From Tillus elongatus (taxonomy: Eukaryota; Arthropoda; Insecta; Coleoptera; Cleridae), in assembly GCA_964006375.1 (NCBI GenBank), contig OZ023265.1, positions 113,415,084 through 113,479,083 of the forward strand: DNA of 64,000 nucleotides, written 5' to 3'. The notes under the pieces are model-generated. The model made no database searches, was not told where the DNA came from, and was given only the letters and a program-made list of their open reading frames with translations. Positions 53,319 through 63,322 of this stretch are shown here, one piece after another; positions within the stretch are counted from its first letter, which is position 1; each line of letters starts with the position of its first letter. Position numbers and translations under genes: made by a program.

Positions 53319-54443
53319 CTAGGTGATAACACTAGCTTCTTTTAGTTCTTCCAAGATTGACTGAATTTCGTTGTTATGAGCAGTATTACCTGCAACTTGG
53401 GAAGCCACTAAAAGTCTAAGTCTGTCAACCAACTCGTTTATGTCATTCCAATACACATAGGCTATTTGTTTGTTATTTTGTATCATATAGTTGTTGGTGC
53501 TGATGTTATTAGGGCTCATGCCGTTGCTATCGCTGCTCTTATCACTCTGCGTTTTAAGTTCAGTCTTTTGTTTTTTGTTAAGATGTCTGTCGTTGCTGTC
53601 GTCATCGTCTTCCTCGTAGGTGTAACCAAAACCTTGAGGTGTTGAGGATCTACGACCTCGTGGATTTATCACTGGTTTTATTAGAGTCAGATACTTTTCA
53701 GAGGAACAACCCTTGGTTCGTGCGTTAGGATCATAGTTCATTTTATGAACACTAGTTGCTTCTAGAATATCTCTATAGTGTTGAAGATCATCATAGGTAT
53801 ACCCTCTAGGTGTTTTCATAAATATCAATTCTAGCAAACCTTGTGTTTGCGGGTATCTCCTTTGGCCCAGTTGAATCTCAGCATCAGTAAAGTCCAAGTG
53901 TTTGTTGCCAAGACTCCAGCTACCAGTATCTTTAGCGTAGCGAGCACCATACGTTTGATCAATAGTAGCAAGCCTCGGTGGTTCAGTAAAATACTTGTCT
54001 ACATAATATCGAACTCGGTCAGGATATTGCTCCAAAAATTCTTGATATGCAGGGTTGGTTGTGACAGTTTGTAGGTCTGCCTCAAGCTCTTCAAATGTTG
54101 GGATGTCCTCATCGGAACTTGTCGCCTCAGCCTCTTCCCTTGGTTCAGCTTCAAAAACTTCATGGTCTTTAAGGAACTGTACTTGGGGTTTCGTTTCTGG
54201 TATATCGACTTCGTCTTTGATTTGTTCAACCTTTGGTGGTTGCGATGGCTGTTGCTGCTGCAGTGCTGCTGTGTTTTTAGATATTTCACTTAGGGGCTCA
54301 ACAAGTGGTTTATATAAACGTTGCAGAGCATCATCATTCTCAGCTCTGTTAAGTTTAAGCATTAAATGTTTTTTTCGAATATTGTCAGCAAGTTGTAAAA
54401 TCCTTTTCTTAACTTTTCGCTCTTCCTTACCCAACACTTCCAT
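53319..54443 (-). CDS. Conserved Polinton-associated protein (YW-D-INELVDRLRLL type), element 2 copy
   Basis: 374 residues, same layout as 27115-28173: basic helical N-terminus, Gln/Glu-rich linker, conserved core, and YVYWNDINELVDRLRLLVAS near the C-terminus. The core is almost identical to element 1. The linker before the C-terminal tail is longer and acidic (YEEDDDDSNDRHL) and has clearly diverged, including indels. A TGA at 54480-54482 blocks the 39-codon N-terminal extension seen in element 1, supporting initiation at 54443. The frame is intact. Function unknown; conservation of the core despite linker drift suggests a maintained protein. Confidence 0.83.
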   Translation of the reverse strand: MEVLGKEERKVKKRILQLADNIRKKHLMLKLNRAENDDALQRLYKPLVEPLSEISKNTAALQQQQPSQPPKVEQIKDEVDIPETKPQVQFLKDHEVFEAEPREEAEATSSDEDIPTFEELEADLQTVTTNPAYQEFLEQYPDRVRYYVDKYFTEPPRLATIDQTYGARYAKDTGSWSLGNKHLDFTDAEIQLGQRRYPQTQGLLELIFMKTPRGYTYDDLQHYRDILEATSVHKMNYDPNARTKGCSSEKYLTLIKPVINPRGRRSSTPQGFGYTYEEDDDDSNDRHLNKKQKTELKTQSDKSSDSNGMSPNNISTNNYMIQNNKQIAYVYWNDINELVDRLRLLVASQVAGNTAHNNEIQSILEELKEASVIT

Positions 54444-54582
54444 TGTGCTACAACTGTTTGGTGTTACCAGACGGTCTAATCATTTGTTTGAGCGATACAG
54501 GTTGTGTGGTGGTTTAACATATACTGACTCAGTCATGGTACATGCCTTCTTATTTATCACGATATCCGGCTGTCTTGTTAGA

Positions 54583-55345
54583 CAGCTGTGTTAGACAGCT
54601 GTCTGTTAGACAGCTGTGTGTTAGACAGCTGTGTGTTAGACAGCTGTGTGTTAGACAGCTGTGTGTTAGACAGCTGTCTGTTAGACAGCTGTGTGTTAGA
54701 CAGCTGTGTGTTAGACAGCTGTCTGTTAGACAGCTGTCTGTTAGACAGCTGTCTGTTAGACAGCTGTGTGTTAGACAGCTGTCTGTTAGACAGCTGTGTA
54801 TTAGACAGCTGTGTGTTAGACAGCTGTCTGTTAGACAGCTGTCTGTTAGACAGCTGTGTGTTAGACAGCTGTGTGTTAGACAGCTGTCTGTTAGACAGCT
54901 GTGTGTTAGACAGCTGTGTGTTAGACAGCTGTGTGTTAGACAGCTGTGTGTTAGACAGCTGTGTGTTAGACAGCTGTGTGTTAGACAGCTGTCTGTTAGA
55001 CAGCTGTCTGTTAGACAGCTGTCTGTTAGACAGCTGTGTGTTAGACAGCTGTCTGTTAGACAGCTGTCTGTTAGACAGCTGTGTGTTAGACAGCTGTGTG
55101 TTAGACAGCTGTCTGTTAGACAGCTGTCTGTTAGACAGCTGTCTGTTAGACAGCTGTGTGTTAGACAGCTGTGTGTTAGACAGCTGTCTTAGACAGCTGT
55201 GTGTTAGACAGCTGTCTTAGACAGCTGTGTTAGACAGCTGTGTTAGACAGCTGTCTTAGACAGCTGTCTTAGACAGCTGTGTTAGACAGCTGTGTTAGAC
55301 AGCTGTGTTAGACACCTGTATGACAGCTGTGTTAGACAGCTGTCT
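54583..55345. repeat. Tandem array of 15-bp units (GACAGCTGT[G/C]TGTTA)
   Basis: About 45-50 units, two main variants (GTG and CTG at one position) in an irregular order. The array occupies the same slot as the 13-bp array in element 1. Long open frames through it (repeated VRQLC / LDSCV) arise only because 15 is a multiple of three. Confidence 0.95.
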
Positions 55346-55361
55346 GTCCTGTCTACCATTG

Positions 55362-56057
55362 TTAGAATAATATATATCTATCGAATCCTTTTCTATATCG
55401 ACCTTTGTGTACATCGTTTTCCTTCACAATCACCAACACACCATACTTATTATCTTTCCAGCATTGGTGGCAGATAGTTTTAAATTGTTTAAAGTCCATA
55501 TCGGTGGTTACATGATCGTCGTACACATGTTTTAAATTGGTTTCATCTTGCTTGAATAACACAATAACGTTGGTGTTGTCACGTACCAGATGCTTGGGTA
55601 TTCGTGTATATGTTTGACAGAGATAGAATGAATCAATATTCTTATGTCTGCCCATACTGAAGTATGCTCTTATTTTATCTTGTTTGTCACAAGCTACATC
55701 ATCAAATATAAACACAGAGTTGTCCTTGGCATCTGCCGGATCTAATATTTCATCGTTTTCTCTATAAGGATAGTAACCAACACCTTTTGTTGCATTCATC
55801 ACCTCCTTTAACATCTTGTATTTCGGTTGATACAGAGACTTTGAATACACATACACGTTATCAAATTTTAAACCGTTTGCTTCAAACAATAAACTCAGCA
55901 TGACATTAGTTTTACCACAACCACTCGGACCACATATGATACAGCGAACGGTGTTTGGAAAGAGAGGACCATGCCTCAGTTGTTGTTGAGCTGTGTCCGT
56001 AACAACATCGTCTATATTTGTAATGGGTAAGGCAGAAGCGTGTTTGCTGGTACGCAT
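55362..56057 (-). CDS. A32-type genome-packaging ATPase, element 2 copy
   Basis: 231 residues, one difference from 28557-29252 by eye (Asp at residue 17 in place of His). Walker A GPSGCGKT and Walker B VFIFDD unchanged. Divergent from the pX gene. Nucleotide changes between copies are nearly all synonymous (for example CAC/CAA spacer and third-position changes), so the protein has been constrained since the copies separated. Role: packaging motor of a Polinton-type virion, as for element 1. Confidence 0.95.
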   Translation of the reverse strand: MRTSKHASALPITNIDDVVTDTAQQQLRHGPLFPNTVRCIICGPSGCGKTNVMLSLLFEANGLKFDNVYVYSKSLYQPKYKMLKEVMNATKGVGYYPYRENDEILDPADAKDNSVFIFDDVACDKQDKIRAYFSMGRHKNIDSFYLCQTYTRIPKHLVRDNTNVIVLFKQDETNLKHVYDDHVTTDMDFKQFKTICHQCWKDNKYGVLVIVKENDVHKGRYRKGFDRYILF

Positions 56058-56086
56058 CTTAACTTAAACTAAACTATATTTTTTGG

Positions 56087-56169
<83 letters not shown>

Positions 56170-56278
56170 TGCAAGTGAGACACCCAGTCAGTATGCATGT
56201 TGGTGTCACAGAGTGAGGGTTGTTATTAACAAAGACAGATACAGGTTTTGCTGAAACGTTGCTAGCGTTACAAACACC
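56058..56278. promoter_or_regulatory. Divergent promoter region containing an expanded (TA)n
   Basis: Equivalent to 29253-29410, but GTATATATATG has become about 75 bp of TA (56089-56166). Confidence 0.65.
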
Positions 56279-56788
56279 ATGAAAGTTAACAGAAAACTTG
56301 ATGAGGGGTTTTATGTAATCAACTCGAAGCCAAAGAAGAAGGTCCCCTTTAAAAACATACTAAGTCTGATTGAGGAAGTTATAAAAGATAGAAACCTTAT
56401 TCCAACAGCGAACGCCGTGTTTGATATAGCTCATACAATCGTTAGAAACATTGGTGGACGTAAGAATGTGCAGAAACCTCGAGTTATTCCAATACCTAAA
56501 AGTGGAGGCTTCCTTCCGTTGTTGCCTCTTATATTTGGTGGGCTGTCAGCACTAGGAGCTCTGGGTGGCGGTGCTGCAGGTATTGCCAAAGCCGTGAACG
56601 ATGCCAAGTCTGCGAAACAGAAACTAGAGGAGAAAGAACGACACAACAAAACAATGGAAGCCATCGCGATGGGTAGGAGAGGGAGTGGCTTGAAATTTAA
56701 GCCAAAATGCAAGAGACTGGGCAAAGGCATGTATCTCAAGAAACAGCGCTACGGTTATGGGTTGTATCTGCAAAAACCAATGCAATAA
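56279..56788 (+). CDS. pX/pVI-like minor protein, protease domain lost
   Basis: 169 residues matching residues 1-167 of the element 1 fusion (hydrophobic Gly/Ala/Leu segment 76-108 intact) and ending KPMQ-stop. The DNA passes from CAAAAACCAATGCAATAAAA straight to the sequence that follows the protease in element 1 (GCCTGTGTGTATCAGTC), a loss of about 390 bp covering the whole protease. Inferred: a deletion, or less likely an ancestral unfused state. The remaining protein is the complete pX-like part and could function in membrane penetration or DNA condensation. Confidence 0.85.
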   Translation: MKVNRKLDEGFYVINSKPKKKVPFKNILSLIEEVIKDRNLIPTANAVFDIAHTIVRNIGGRKNVQKPRVIPIPKSGGFLPLLPLIFGGLSALGALGGGAAGIAKAVNDAKSAKQKLEEKERHNKTMEAIAMGRRGSGLKFKPKCKRLGKGMYLKKQRYGYGLYLQKPMQ

Positions 56789-56820
56789 AAGACTGAAACA
56801 GTAGCCTGTGTGTATCAGTC

Positions 56821-57531
56821 ATGGCGCACACCTTTGTGTTGAAAGACCGCAGCTCCCATCTGTCGTCAGACTACCATCCACCAATTGTTTTGGATGGTAA
56901 TTATGCTGTTGCCTTGATAGGCTTTCACACCTACAACAACATACCCAACATCTATGAAGGTAAAAACAAATTTCATGTAAAAGAAGGAACCGGTTGGCGA
57001 ACCATCACGATACCCACCGGTGCTTATGAAATAACACACTTGGAAGAGTTACTTCAAAATGAACTTGTTGGTGCTACAGCAACACACGAACAAAAGCAAC
57101 AGGCTCTGATTCTGAGACCTAATCCGAACACCATCAAATGCAGACTAAAGTGTTATACAAATGTCAGTTTTGAATTTGATGGTTCGATTGGGCGAATGTT
57201 GGGCTTTTCAAAACAAGTTCTTCAGCCGGACACCTTTTATGAATCTGATTTACCTGTTGATATAGTGGATGTTAGACAGATTCGCATCGAAACCAATATC
57301 GTGTCTGGTTCCTATTATAACGGACAACCCTCACATACGCTGTATGAGTTTGCTCCGATGGTTGATCCTGGCTACGCAATCGACATAGAACCTAAAAATT
57401 TAATTTACTTGCCGGTGAACAAGCAAGAGATTTCCAATATAAGCATCGACATCGTCGACCAAGATTCAGTTCCTGTCAACTTTCAAGGTGAAGAGGTGTC
57501 TGTTCGCTTGAAACTTATAAAAGTTGCTTAG
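56821..57531 (+). CDS. Minor capsid protein (penton-like), element 2 copy
   Basis: 236 residues, one difference from 30309-31019 by eye (Val for Ile in the CYTN.SFEF segment). Beta-rich single-jelly-roll candidate. Only about four nucleotide changes over 711 bp, three of them synonymous. Between the pX gene and the mini-gene, as in element 1. Confidence 0.86.
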   Translation: MAHTFVLKDRSSHLSSDYHPPIVLDGNYAVALIGFHTYNNIPNIYEGKNKFHVKEGTGWRTITIPTGAYEITHLEELLQNELVGATATHEQKQQALILRPNPNTIKCRLKCYTNVSFEFDGSIGRMLGFSKQVLQPDTFYESDLPVDIVDVRQIRIETNIVSGSYYNGQPSHTLYEFAPMVDPGYAIDIEPKNLIYLPVNKQEISNISIDIVDQDSVPVNFQGEEVSVRLKLIKVA

Positions 57532-57532
57532 T

Positions 57533-57694
57533 ATGTTGGTCTTTAAGGATATAAAAGCAAGTGCATCTACCACATCAAATTCAGTTGAGTCAGACACGTC
57601 AAAGGGTACGCTTCGTCCCGATAATATTGAGTTCCTGCAAAGCCTGGGTTATCATGTCGTCAAAACTAGAAATATTCAAAGAACCCGTGTTTGA
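57533..57694 (+). CDS. 53-residue conserved mini-protein, element 2 copy
   Basis: Same length and sequence as 31021-31182 (one synonymous change, TTC to TTT). The ATG lies one base after the minor capsid stop, and the frame ends 41 bp inside the major capsid gene. Confidence 0.65.
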   Translation: MLVFKDIKASASTTSNSVESDTSKGTLRPDNIEFLQSLGYHVVKTRNIQRTRV

Positions 57695-58859
57695 TGATGG
57701 CATCGATCGAGAAGAGCTGCGCTCTTACTATTCACCAACTAAATCGTTTGGTAACAGCGATGAAATTGAAATAGCCATCAACCAACAAGATGCGTTCGTA
57801 TGTCTGGCTGAGTCAGCTCTAATAATCGAAGGTGCTCTGGAACCTGTAGCAATCCAAAATGCCACTGGTGCTTGTTATCTGTCAAATAATGGAGGAGCAG
57901 CTCTGTTTGAATCAATGACCTATGAGTTAAATAACAAGGAAGTGGAACGAGTGCGAGACCCATACACCACAACCATCATCAAAAGTCTGCTATCGTTCAG
58001 TAAGAATGAAGCCCAATCTCTTAGCAACGCCGGTCTGAATGTGTCGTCGGAGCACATCACCTTAAATGATAACAAGTTTCACATGCTCATACCTGTCTGG
58101 TTCCTCTTCAGTTTCTTTCATCATTTCAAAGGAGTTCTCTGTGGCAAACATACTTTCCGCTTTACAAGAAGTCGAAACGATTCCAATGGCTATTACAGCA
58201 CAGGTACGGCACGAGCAAAAATTACCGTAACCAATATGTTTTTAAAGGTAAAACATGTATTTCCCAATGATAAAATGAAATTGGAACTGATGGATAAAAT
58301 AGCCAAAGACACCTCTATATTTCTCGCATACCGTAAATGGGACATATACGAGTTACCAGCACTCAGAGATATCAACAGAGATGTGTGGGCTGTTAAAACT
58401 GCAACCAACTTGGAAAGACCTCGATATGTGATTATAGCATTTCAAACAGATCGTAAGGATAACGTGAAGAAGAGGTCAGACTATTTCGATAACATTGGTA
58501 TGATGGACCTTCGAGTGTTTCTAAATTCAGAATGCTACCCTTATGAATCTATGAATATGGATTTTGAGAAATCGAAATATGCAGAAGCCTATAACATGTA
58601 TACAGATTTTCAAAAAAGCTTCTGTTATAAAAACATGTCGGAGCCTATCTTGAGTTATGACGAGTTTAAAGACAGAGCGCTATTTGTGATTGACTGTCAG
58701 CACCAGAACGAGTCAATCAAGTCTTCAACGGTGGACATTAAGGTGGAGTTTATGAGTCACGCCAACTTCCCAAAGAATACTCGTGTTTATTGTCTGGTTA
58801 TTCATGACAGTGTAATGGAATATAAACCTCTAACGGGCATCGTTAGAGCCATTATGTAA
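57654..58859 (+). CDS. Major capsid protein (double jelly roll), element 2 copy
   Basis: 401 residues from the ATG at 57654, same frame and length as 31142-32347. By eye about 16 nucleotide changes, of which four alter residues (His/Tyr, Leu/Met, and two Asn/Ser). No stops or shifts. Poly-A signal AATAAA near 58908. Role as for element 1: hexon-like capsomer. Confidence 0.9.
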   Translation: MSSKLEIFKEPVFDDGIDREELRSYYSPTKSFGNSDEIEIAINQQDAFVCLAESALIIEGALEPVAIQNATGACYLSNNGGAALFESMTYELNNKEVERVRDPYTTTIIKSLLSFSKNEAQSLSNAGLNVSSEHITLNDNKFHMLIPVWFLFSFFHHFKGVLCGKHTFRFTRSRNDSNGYYSTGTARAKITVTNMFLKVKHVFPNDKMKLELMDKIAKDTSIFLAYRKWDIYELPALRDINRDVWAVKTATNLERPRYVIIAFQTDRKDNVKKRSDYFDNIGMMDLRVFLNSECYPYESMNMDFEKSKYAEAYNMYTDFQKSFCYKNMSEPILSYDEFKDRALFVIDCQHQNESIKSSTVDIKVEFMSHANFPKNTRVYCLVIHDSVMEYKPLTGIVRAIM

Positions 58860-59832
58860 TAATAGTATGTCATTTATGTATCAATATGTACAACTTAATT
58901 AATCCTAATAAATTTTTATTGTATGTAAATCAGTTGTTTTATTTTTATTTTGTTGCATTTTTATTAACCCCTTTCTGTCTGTCAGTCTAAGCAAAGACTT
59001 CGAGCTGTCATGACGTGTTTGTTCAACAGCTGTACAAGCTCAAACAAGATTATCTAAGATACTTGTTGGGCAATCAATTGTCTGTCTTTTATTACACAGC
59101 TCTGTCAGTCTAAGTAAAGACTTCGAGCTGTCATGACGTGTGTGTGTGTGTGTTAACAATCAACAACAGCGTCTATATGTTTTGTTTGGTTCAAGTGGAT
59201 GTCATTAAACAACTGTGTTATTTCTATAAGGGCCCCCATTCAAGACCTCAACATACGTTAGTGTGTACTAAGCCGTGAAACAAGTATGACGTCTCTTGCT
59301 GTATGTAAGTATACTATTATATTATTTATGTTTACATACAAACAATACTTATCAAACAATCCTCGTATATCAAAGTTTAATTTAGTTGTTTTAAATCGAG
59401 TTTTGTTACTTGTGTGTTTTTGATCACTCCCTATATAAATTTAGATTCATTCATTCAAAATACAAACACACTAACATAAACAAACACGCCGGCAATAAAA
59501 CCAAGTCCCCGAGTTTTATTGCGCTATTAAAATAAACTCATTATCATATCTAGATGTAAATACGTTTTTCTTATTGATATAGTTTACTTCAAACGTTTTT
59601 GTTATTAAATGATATTAGGTAGGTAAATTGGTACGTGTTTTAAATTTCTTTTTACTATAAATAAACAATTGTTTTTAACATTACAGTTCCTATTATTCAA
59701 TTGGAATGTAATAGAGATACCACCCCCTGCCCACACACATCAGCCTCATAAACTCGTTTTAAATTAGCATATGCAACAGGTTTTTGTTTTATATATACAA
59801 CTGCGAACAAACTTTTAACGTGTGTGTCTGTG
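58860..59832. other. 3' flank with a direct repeat and inner terminal-repeat DNA
   Basis: 58860-58975 matches 32348-32475. GTCAGTCTAAG(C/T)AAAGACTTC occurs twice (58981 and 59103) and inverted at 52470-52508. 59258-59310 mirrors 52340-52385. No gene. Confidence 0.6.
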
Positions 59833-59905
59833 GAATAGTTGGTTTAGCGACAGGTATCTCTCTGAGTAAGTTGTGTGGTTGGGGGTTCAAATCTAATTTC
59901 TGGCG
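59833..59905 (+). other. tRNA-like sequence, right side of element 2
   Basis: TAGTTGGTTTAGCGACAGGTA ... GGGGGTTCAAATCT: A- and B-box-like blocks at standard tRNA spacing (about 35 bp), degenerate stems. Homologous to 52540-52625 inverted. Confidence 0.55.
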
Positions 59906-60031
59906 AATGCTTTTCTTTCAAAAATCATATTTCAAATTAAAATCAAAATTTCAAATTACCCGCTCAATATATCTTCCTCATATATGTATGTGTGTGACTA
60001 AACCGAATGACTGTGTCCAACAGATGTCTCC

Positions 60032-60096
60032 CATCGAGCTAGAGAATATTCTCTACACTCTACAACTTTACAAATAGAATATTCTCTAGCTCGATG
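60032..60096. repeat. Strong hairpin, 21-bp perfect arms
   Basis: 60032-60052 and 60076-60096 are exact reverse complements with a 23-nt loop. Weaker pairing extends outward (TGTGTCC at 60013 against GGACACA at 60112). Confidence 0.85.
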
Positions 60097-60199
60097 AGTC
60101 ATATCTCTGGACACAACAGACAAATTTTCAAACAAATTCAAATTTCCCGCCAAAAACGAAATACCCTAACAAACTTCAATACACCTTAACAACAACACA

Positions 60200-60860
60200 A
60201 TAAACAAACCAAACAGCTGTGTTTACGAACATAACCTTAATAAACAAAATACATAACCTTAATAAACAAACAGATGCATGGTAATCAACACACATGACAT
60301 AACCTTAATAAACAAATACAAACATAACCTTAATAAACAAACAGATGACACGTGAGCGAACATAACCTTAATAAACAAATACATAACCTTAATAAACAAT
60401 CAGACAAACACACATGGAGAGCTAACCTGACTTGTAGATATCTATGGACACACAGGTCAGACATCTTGGAACGCTTGTGACGTCATCTCAGGTTAGTTCC
60501 ATAGAGAGAACCCGGGTTGCAACTGTCTATGACAGGTCAGCCATCTTGGAATGCTTGTGACGTCATCTCAGGTTAGTTCCATAGAGAGAACCCGGGTTGC
60601 AACTGTCTATGACAGGTCAGCCATCTTGGAATGCTTGTGACGTCATCTGACAGGTCAGGTGACATTTGACGTTGACACATGTCAGGTCAGGTGACAGCTG
60701 ACGTTGACAGCTGTCAGGTCAGTGACATTTGACACCTGTCAAATCTGACAGGTCAGCTGTCAACTGTCACAGGTCTGCGCAGGTCAGCGCATGCGCATGA
60801 TGACTCGCGCATGCGCAGTAAAAAGTGGAGGGGATGAGCCCAGGTGTCCCACTATCTACT
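60200..60860 (-). repeat. Right terminal inverted repeat of element 2
   Basis: Reverse complement of 51520-52300. Includes six CATAACCTTAATAAACAA copies (60229-60405), CRE sites and the TGACAGCTGTCA cluster (60620-60830), ending ACTATCTACT. Confidence 0.9.
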
Positions 60861-60866
60861 TACATG
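60861..60866. repeat. Target-site duplication of element 2 (right)
   Basis: TACATG, matching 51514-51519. Confidence 0.93.
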
Positions 60867-63066
60867 TTATGTGCGTGATAAACCGAATTCTAAAAAGGTA
60901 TAGCTGCAAAATGGGATAAAAGCAGCTTATATAGTGCCAGATAAGCTTTTTTTTTCGAATTCTGGTTTATACTTTCTTATCTTCTTCCTCGCCAAGCACC
61001 CCTATTTACTCATGGTACCGTAAATTTGTTGGGGATGCTTGCACGAAATTTTTCTTGTGGTTTGTGCTTTCAAGGAGGGTTTTGGCATATTTGTGAAAAA
61101 ACATGTCTAACAACCTTTTATGAGCTAATCTGCAAATTTACTTAATATTTTATTAGTTACTTCCTTGGGAAAAGAAAAGAAGGAAAGTTTATCTCCACTT
61201 TCCACTGCCTTTTTAGACTTTTTTTTGCCCATTGATACACAACAAACAACAACAGGCAACTAAACAGATATTTAGGGTAAGTTATATTTATTGAATTCTT
61301 GTACATTATACACATACTTATCTACTCTTATTTACTCATTTAATTATTGAATATAAAAATAACCTTGAATAAATAACGTGCAACTCGTAATACCGTTGAT
61401 TCGCTGTGCAGTTATGTTCACAACACAACACAACACCTCAAAAAGTAAAATATTTTATAGTTTCGATTTAACTGCTATTTCATACAAAATAAACATTAAA
61501 ATAAATATACAACTGATCGTGTTCTAAAATTCTTAAGTAAACACGTTAAAAGTTACACAGATTTCTAATGAATGTTATTTTAAAACACCAAAACGCACTC
61601 TGAAAGTATAATAAGTATCCGCATATGGAATACACATGACGTCTTACCCTCCTCTCGCATCTCTCCCCTCTCAGAGTTACCAGACAACCTAACTAATCTA
61701 TAAACCTTGGACGGTAGCAACCATTTATACATTAGCCGCTTCCTAATAATTTAATTTTTGCACATGCAATGACTTTGTGTATGTATTCATAATTAATATT
61801 ATAAAAATAAAATAGAAAAATAATGTATTATCTAGCACCCGTGAGTCAAAAGTAGAATGCTCGTGGGACACATGCGCGGCCCGGTTTTCGCCCGATACAT
61901 GTAACAATTGGTTTTCTTTTACTACCTTTAATATTTGGTATAAGCAATAGTGTGTAGATTTTATATGTTTGGACAAAGATCTAATTTTTTTTGAACGTCG
62001 GGATAATTTTATCACCTTTGCGTGTAAAATCATAAATTTCAGTGAACATTTTTTTTTATTGTTGATAGTCGTGAATTTTCACTAAGAAAATTGGCAAATA
62101 CAGAGATTGTTTTTAAAAACTTCTTGTGTTAGTGGAAAAGCCAGTTTGATTAGGTCAATTAAAACCAAAGCATCTGTGCGATTAAAAAGAAAAATAACGC
62201 TTATAATTTTACAGGTACATTCCTTTGCTAAATGTAAGTTAATAACGATACTTATGATACCTAGATATATTAAGTTAAGTTTTCTGGCTTCATAGAAAAT
62301 TGAGCTTTGGGCATTTAAAATTTTTCCTCAAAAGGAGCTAGACAGATGATTGAAATATTTTTTATAATAATAGAAGATATCGATGGTAGCACCTTCGACA
62401 AAATTCTTTAAGTGAGCGCGTATTAGGACCTCTAAAACCGATCTTCGAGGCCTGTTTAAATTCAAAGTATTAAGTATGTAATATCCCGTTCTAATAGTGT
62501 AGGATTTTTATAAAAATGCCGTACTATAACGCACTTGAAATATTATTTACGATTCTATCGTTGCCAAGCCTCGTACGATTAGAGAGCATCGTAGGTAAGT
62601 GCATTTAAAGTCGTTAGAGCTATGCATTTATTAATTAAATACACTAATTTTAATTCCCATCAAGTTACGGTTAAGCAAACAGAGGCTAAATCACATCACA
62701 AACATTATTGAAATATGCTTGACGTTGCTTTATCTCTTGTGGAAGATTTTCCGCTGTGAGTAACGTGAGCGATTTAGTGTTGTTTTGATCGCTGACCCAA
62801 ATATTTACTAGGCAGTCAATCGTAAGCAAGCGGAAAATTTATTTGAGACCCATATACATAAACTTCCACTTGAATAGAAAGTAATCTCGGATATCGCCTA
62901 CGTTCGATTCTAAGGGAACTTCCAGTAGAAAATTCACAGACAAGAGCAGCCCGAACGCTAGTTACTGATATTTTTAAACATTAATTAGCAGTCTGAGTGG
63001 CTTAGAGGCTGGAACGTTGTGCGGCGGTTCCGTGTTCTTATGTTACCGCACGTCAGCATTCTTAAG
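60867..63066. other. Non-coding right flank, AT-rich with repeat-family DNA
   Basis: No gene recognised. 62340-62530 is a relative of 47740-47950 (ACCTCTAAAACCGATCTTCG, CTATAACGCACTTGAA). No tandem arrays. Confidence 0.45.
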
Positions 63067-63126
<60 letters not shown>

Positions 63127-63241
63127 TTAAAAAATTGTGGGATAACTCGCGTTATATCCTTGATAATGCAATAAACTATTCCAAAAGCTCGGCAAATAAT
63201 AAAGAGTTTTTATTTTGCAACTGACGGCTGAGGAGATCTGT

Positions 63242-63319
<78 letters not shown>
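63067..63319. repeat. Two (TA)n tracts
   Basis: 63067-63124 and 63244-63319, the second followed by (TG)n. Confidence 0.95.

Positions 63320-63322
<3 letters not shown>

Larger units (their letters stand above)
51520..60860 (+). mobile_element. Element 2: shorter Polinton-type element with the same capsid cassette
   Basis: 9,341 bp bounded by AGTAGATAGTGGGACACC and its inverse, with a perfect TACATG duplication. Contents: KilA-N tail relic (+), YWDD protein (-), 15-bp tandem array, ATPase (-), pX-like protein lacking the protease (+), minor capsid (+), mini-protein (+), major capsid (+). No polymerase, integrase, KilA-N, fibre or protease. The coding core matches element 1 at near identity, but the terminal repeats are unrelated except for the first few bases. 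Inferred: mobilised in trans; its virions, if any, would need a protease from elsewhere. Confidence 0.9.

Noticed and set aside
54542..55220. Two overlapping 210-residue open frames repeating VRQLC / LDSCV
   Set aside because: They arise because the tandem unit is 15 bp and stop-free; element 1, with a 13-bp unit, has no such frame.
51520..60860. Element 2 as an assembly duplicate of element 1
   Set aside because: Different terminal repeats, different target duplications, different array units and many scattered substitutions.
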